Source: Deferrisoma camini S3R1 (GTDB taxonomy: Bacteria; Desulfobacterota; Deferrisomatia; Deferrisomatales; Deferrisomataceae). Taken from it: a stretch of DNA of 64,000 bases. Every line of letters begins with the position of its first letter. The stretch's first letter is position 1. The notes beneath the pieces were generated by a model. That model saw nothing but the letters and a program-made list of their open reading frames with translations, searched no databases and was not told the DNA's origin. The position numbers and the translations under genes were made by a program. Where the stretch lies: the NCBI RefSeq assembly GCF_000526155.1, contig NZ_JAFN01000001.1, positions 2,505,014 to 2,569,013 on the forward strand, written 5' to 3'. Positions 60,373 to 64,000 of this stretch are shown in pieces.

Positions 60373-62772
60373 ATGGTCAAGCCCCTGGCACCCGAGCAGC
60401 TTAGGAAACGCGTCGATCCCGGGGAGTTCCCGTTCGAGACCACGGCCGAGCTGCCGCCCCGCCGCAGGCCCCTGGGCCAGGACCGGGCCGTGCGGGCCCT
60501 GGAGTTCGGCCTGGAGGTGGAGAGCCCCGGGTACAACATCTTCGTGCTGGGCCCCCCGGGCGCGGGGAAAAAGACGACCGCGCTCGCGCTGGTGGAGGAG
60601 GTGGCACGGTCACGGCCGGCGCCCGGGGACTGGGTGTACGTGTACAACTTCGCGGACGAGGAGCGGCCCCGGGCCATCGAGCTGCCGGCCGGCATGGGCG
60701 AGGCGTTCCGGGCCGACATGGAGCGGCTGGTCCAGACCCTACGAACCGAGATCCCCAAGGCCCTGGCCGGCGAGGGGTACGAGCGGGAGAAGAGCGCCAT
60801 CCTGAAGCGGGCCCAGGATCGCAAGGCCCAGGCGTTCCGGGAGCTGGAGTCCCTGGCCAACGAGCGCGGGTTCCTGGTGCAGCGAAGCGCCGAGGGGCTG
60901 GCCCTGGTGTACACCCACGAGGGGTCCCCCGTGAGCCAGGAGGACTTCGAGAACCTGCCCGAGGACGAGAAGCAGGCCGTGCGGGAGGCCCGGGGGGTGC
61001 TCCAGGCCAAGCTCCGGGAGACCATCGAGCGGGTGAAGGCGATCGACCGGGAGGCCAAGACCGAGGTCGAGGCCCTGGAGAAACGGGTGGCCCTGGCCGC
61101 GGTGGGCCACGAGATCGAGGCCCTGGTGCAGAAGTACCAGTCCCACCCCGGGGTGGTGGAGCACCTCAAGGCCGTGGAGGCCGACGTGGTGGAGAACCTC
61201 GACGAGTTCCGGTCGGGGGCGCCGGAGCCCCAGGGGCTGCCGTTCCCGTTCCGGATGCCCGGGGTCGAGGCCCGGGTGCGGCGCTACCAGGTCAACGTGC
61301 TGGTCAACAACCGGGACCTGGAGCACGCGCCGGTGGTGTACGAGTCGAACCCCACCTACCACAACTTGGTGGGCCGCATCGAGCACTACGTGCAGCTGGG
61401 CGCGTTCGTGACCGACTTCACCCTGATCAAGCCCGGCGCATTCCACCGGGCCAACGGCGGGTACCTGGTGCTCGACGTGCGCGACGTGCTGCTCAACCCC
61501 TTCGCCTACGACGCGCTCAAGCGGGTCCTGAAGGACCAGCAGATCCGCATGGAGGAGATCGGCGAGCAGTTCCGCCTGATCTCCACCACCACCCTGAAGC
61601 CCGAGCCGATCCCGGCCCGGCTCAAGGTGGTGCTGCTCGGGACCCCCTGGCTCTACTACCTGCTGCAGCGCTACGACGAGGACTTCCTGAAACTGTTCAA
61701 GGTCAAGGGCGAGTTCAGCGAGGACATGGAGCTCAACGAGGACAACCGCATGGCCTACGCCTTCCTGGTGGCGAGCCATGCGGCCGAGGAGGGGCTGCTG
61801 CCGTTCCACCGGGACGCGGTAGCCCGGGTGGTGGAGCACGGGCTCCGGCTGGCCGAGCACCAGTCCCGCATGGCCACCCACTACCTGGAGATCACCGATC
61901 TGGTGCGCGAGGCCAACCACTGGGCCCGTAAGGACGGCGCGGACACGGTGCGGGCCGAGCACGTGGCCCAGGCGATCCGGGAGAAGGTGTACCGGTCCAA
62001 CTACCTGGAGGAGTGGATCGGCCGGCTGATCGCCGAGGGCACCCTGATCGTGGAGACCGAGGGCACGGCCGTGGGTCAGGTGAACGGCCTGTCCGTGTAC
62101 GACCTGGGGGACTACTCCTTCGGCAAGCCCTCCCGGGTGACGGCCAAGATCTTCCTGGGCAAGGAAGGCCTGGTGAACATCGAGCGGGAGAGCGAGCTGG
62201 GCGGCCGCATCCACAACAAGGGGGTGCTGATCCTCCAGGGCTTCTTCGGATCCCGGTACGCCCGGAGGTTCCCGATCTCGTTCGCGGCGAGCCTGTGCTT
62301 CGAGCAGTCCTACGGAGGGATTGAGGGGGACAGCGCCAGCTCTGCCGAGCTGTTCGCCCTGATCTCGGCCCTGGCCGAGATCCCCCTGCGCCAGGACCTG
62401 GCGGTGACCGGGTCGGTCAGCCAGCAGGGCCAGATCCAGGCCGTGGGCGGGATCAACGAGAAGATCGAGGGGTTCTACCGGACCTGCAAGGTCAAGGGGC
62501 TCACCGGCACCCAGGGGGTGATCATCCCCAAGGCCAACGTGCCCCATCTGATGCTCGACCCCGAGGTGGTCGAGGCGGTGGATGCCGGCCGGTTCCACAT
62601 CTACCCCATCGAGAACGTGGACCAGGGCATGGAGCTGCTCACCGGGCTGCCGGCCGGCGAGCTCACGGCTTACGGCACCTACCCGGAGGGCACCGTGAAC
62701 GGCAAGGTCATGCGCAAGCTCGAGCGCCTGGCCGCCCTGTGGCGCCGGATCCACAACGGCGAGGAGACGTGA
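60373..62772 (+). CDS. Lon-like ATP-dependent protease (AAA+ with S16 domain)
   Basis: The 799-residue protein has an N-terminal nucleotide-binding motif (LGPPGAGKKT), a helical insertion with long coiled-coil character (about 140-270), a second AAA part (FHRANGGYLVLDVRDVL) and a C-terminal S16 protease domain with catalytic Ser in EGDSASSAEL and Lys in GINEKIEGF. It is the bacterial LonB/LonC-like family, distinct from classic Lon. The ATG at 60373 has AAGGAG eight bases upstream. Confidence 0.9.
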   Translation: MVKPLAPEQLRKRVDPGEFPFETTAELPPRRRPLGQDRAVRALEFGLEVESPGYNIFVLGPPGAGKKTTALALVEEVARSRPAPGDWVYVYNFADEERPRAIELPAGMGEAFRADMERLVQTLRTEIPKALAGEGYEREKSAILKRAQDRKAQAFRELESLANERGFLVQRSAEGLALVYTHEGSPVSQEDFENLPEDEKQAVREARGVLQAKLRETIERVKAIDREAKTEVEALEKRVALAAVGHEIEALVQKYQSHPGVVEHLKAVEADVVENLDEFRSGAPEPQGLPFPFRMPGVEARVRRYQVNVLVNNRDLEHAPVVYESNPTYHNLVGRIEHYVQLGAFVTDFTLIKPGAFHRANGGYLVLDVRDVLLNPFAYDALKRVLKDQQIRMEEIGEQFRLISTTTLKPEPIPARLKVVLLGTPWLYYLLQRYDEDFLKLFKVKGEFSEDMELNEDNRMAYAFLVASHAAEEGLLPFHRDAVARVVEHGLRLAEHQSRMATHYLEITDLVREANHWARKDGADTVRAEHVAQAIREKVYRSNYLEEWIGRLIAEGTLIVETEGTAVGQVNGLSVYDLGDYSFGKPSRVTAKIFLGKEGLVNIERESELGGRIHNKGVLILQGFFGSRYARRFPISFAASLCFEQSYGGIEGDSASSAELFALISALAEIPLRQDLAVTGSVSQQGQIQAVGGINEKIEGFYRTCKVKGLTGTQGVIIPKANVPHLMLDPEVVEAVDAGRFHIYPIENVDQGMELLTGLPAGELTAYGTYPEGTVNGKVMRKLERLAALWRRIHNGEET

Positions 62773-63752
62773 GGCCTCTCCGGCGGCTGCTCGCCGCGGG
62801 CCTGGTCCTGGCATGGGTCGCTCCGGCCCGACCCGCGCCGCCGCCCCGACCGTTCCCCGGAGTGAACCGCAGCCCCCTGGCCGGCCTGCACGCCCCCCTG
62901 CCCCCCCAGCCCTCCGATCTGCCGGCCGAGGGGCGCGTGCGCCTGCGCCTCACGGCAGAGGCCGCGAGCCACTTCACCTGGGACGACCGCGGCGGCGAGA
63001 GGGTCCGGTTCGACGGGGAGACCCAGGTCGTGCGCCTGGCCGCGGCCCGGGGCCTGGGTTGGGGCGAGGTGGGAGCGGAGATCCCGGTGGTGGCCCACAA
63101 CGGGGGGGTGTTCGACGGGTTCATCGAGGGGTGGCACCGGTTCTTCCACCTCCCCCAGGGGGGACGGGACGAGGCTCCCCACGGGCTCCTGGAGTACCGG
63201 TACGAGGAGGGCGGCGGGGTCCAAAAGGAGCTGGACGGCCCGGCCTGGGGGCTGGGGGACGTGCGCGTGTGGGCGGGCCGGGAGATTCCGGCGCCGGCCG
63301 GGGCCGCCGGGGCGCTGCGGGGGTGGATCAGTCTGCCCACGGGACGGGCGGACGATCTGCTGGGCTCCGGATCGGTTCAGGGGGGCATCCGGATGGACCT
63401 GGCCGGACGGGTGAGCCCCCTTCGGGCCGGATGGTACGCCGGCGCGGCCGCCTGGGCCGGCACCCCCGGCCGGGTGGTTCCGGAGCGGCGCCGACCGTGG
63501 GGGATCGGCGGCACCCTGGGGGCGGAGTGGTCTCCGGCGGACCGGGTGGTGCTGCGGGTGCAGCTCGATGCGGCCACGCCGGCGTACCGGAGCCCGCTGG
63601 TGCCGGTGGGAGCGGGATCCCTCCAGCTCTGGACCGGGGGGGCGCTCCGGCTCACCCCGTCCGCGTGGCTCGACCTGGCCGTGGGCGAGGACGTGGCCGT
63701 GGGCACGGTCCCGGACGTCACCTTCCTGGCGTCGGTGCGGTGGGAGCCCTGA
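62769..63752 (+). CDS. DUF3187 family outer-membrane-like protein
   Basis: The 327-residue protein has a signal peptide (RPLRRLLAAGLVLAWVAPARPA) and a beta-rich mature part with DUF3187 features (FPGVNRSPLAGLHAPLPPQ, IEGWHRFFHLPQGGRDEAP, SLPTGRADDLLGSGS). It ends in a beta strand with aromatic WEP, in keeping with a barrel. GTG start overlapping the protease stop, with GAGGAGA upstream. Function unknown. Confidence 0.78.
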   Translation: MRPLRRLLAAGLVLAWVAPARPAPPPRPFPGVNRSPLAGLHAPLPPQPSDLPAEGRVRLRLTAEAASHFTWDDRGGERVRFDGETQVVRLAAARGLGWGEVGAEIPVVAHNGGVFDGFIEGWHRFFHLPQGGRDEAPHGLLEYRYEEGGGVQKELDGPAWGLGDVRVWAGREIPAPAGAAGALRGWISLPTGRADDLLGSGSVQGGIRMDLAGRVSPLRAGWYAGAAAWAGTPGRVVPERRRPWGIGGTLGAEWSPADRVVLRVQLDAATPAYRSPLVPVGAGSLQLWTGGALRLTPSAWLDLAVGEDVAVGTVPDVTFLASVRWEP

Positions 63753-63776
63753 CCTTCAAACGTATTGCCAGGGTGC

Positions 63777-63962
63777 GGGGCAAGGGACCTGCCTCCGGCC
63801 GGGCGCGAAGCCGGGCATGAGATTCGCCGCGCAGGCACGGGACCGAAGGGCTGGCTTCACGACAACTCTGTGGAATCCTAACCATTTCGCAGTCCGAGCG
63901 TCAGAGGCGCTGCGCGGCGAGCTAAGGGGCCGCGCCCGGCTCTCCGACAGGTCCCTTGCCCC
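63777..63962. repeat. Palindromic intergenic repeat, copy 10
   Basis: 186 bp, same orientation as copy 2 and about 95% like it, with exact ends GGGGCAAGGGACCTGCC and matching right end (GACAGGTCCCTTGCCCC). The right flank again reads GAGCGATAGCGCCTGTTTATCC up to the window end, with only small differences from copy 2. Confidence 0.9.
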
Positions 63963-64000
63963 TCCGAGCAGGGAGCGATAGCGCCTGTTTATCCTCCGGG

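Noticed and set aside
63777-63990. A conserved small reading frame in the 185-bp repeat (starting MRFAAQAR) that stays open in several copies.
   Set aside because: Differences between copies fall evenly on all three codon positions and are explained by paired arms; there is no ribosome site. The conservation is that of a folded non-coding element.

Overview
The window is about 64 kb of very GC-rich DNA (by eye near 70%) from a Gram-negative bacterium. Secreted proteins, an outer-membrane porin, SecB, a TRAP transporter and sigma-54/sigma-28-type promoters all fit an anaerobic or facultative, diazotrophic, motile proteobacterium of the old 'delta' kind (Desulfobacterota or Deferrisomatota-like). 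The lineage is inferred from gene content and style, not from a marker gene. No rRNA, tRNA or CRISPR array was recognised.

Layout. 1-9.7 kb: general metabolism (methyltransferase, FabH, HemN-like radical SAM enzyme, inositol phosphatase, ferritin-like protein, DUF1847 protein, aminopeptidase P), a candidate small RNA, a Phd/VapC toxin-antitoxin pair and SecB. 10.1-16.9 kb: a fluoride channel with a DUF190 partner, an oxyanion (molybdate/tungstate-type) ABC transporter and a TRAP transporter (dctP-dctQ-dctM). 16.9-24.1 kb: the phosphate regulon, pstC-pstA-pstB-phoU-phoB-phoR, divergent from pstS. Two mirror-image arrays of 11-bp-spaced half-sites in the shared control region look like PhoB boxes.

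24.3-43.5 kb is a nitrogen-fixation island. It holds glnB, amtB and a porin (ammonium sensing and uptake), draT-draG (reversible ADP-ribosylation of NifH), and nifH-ferredoxin-nifE-nifN-nifB-nifX-nifD-nifK in one long run behind a perfect sigma-54 promoter. It also holds nifA, nifV and a molybdate transporter modB-modA-modC that overlaps nifV. The nitrogenase proteins have the sizes and insertion of the Clostridium type, yet the control parts (NifA, sigma-54, DraT/DraG) are proteobacterial. nifN carries a one-base frameshift near its end.

43.7-46.2 kb: aroF (DAHP synthase) behind a classic attenuator with a 29-residue leader peptide rich in Tyr, Phe and Trp, then gapA. 46.2-52.6 kb: an accessory patch with a MITE-like element, a HEPN/MNT pair, several palindromic repeats, HrpB helicase and an Fe-S aldo/keto reductase. 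52.6-64 kb: a chemoreceptor with a sigma-28 promoter, an unknown secreted protein, a Gld-type ABC exporter module with a DUF4340 protein, a Lon-like protease and a DUF3187 protein.

Three kinds of intergenic repeat run through the window: a palindromic element of about 185 bp (ten copies or remnants) whose end arms change together between copies, tandem heptamers of the GACCGAN type, and tandem octamers of the CTRGAAAG type. They sit only between genes, including inside one operon and inside the predicted leader of pstC.
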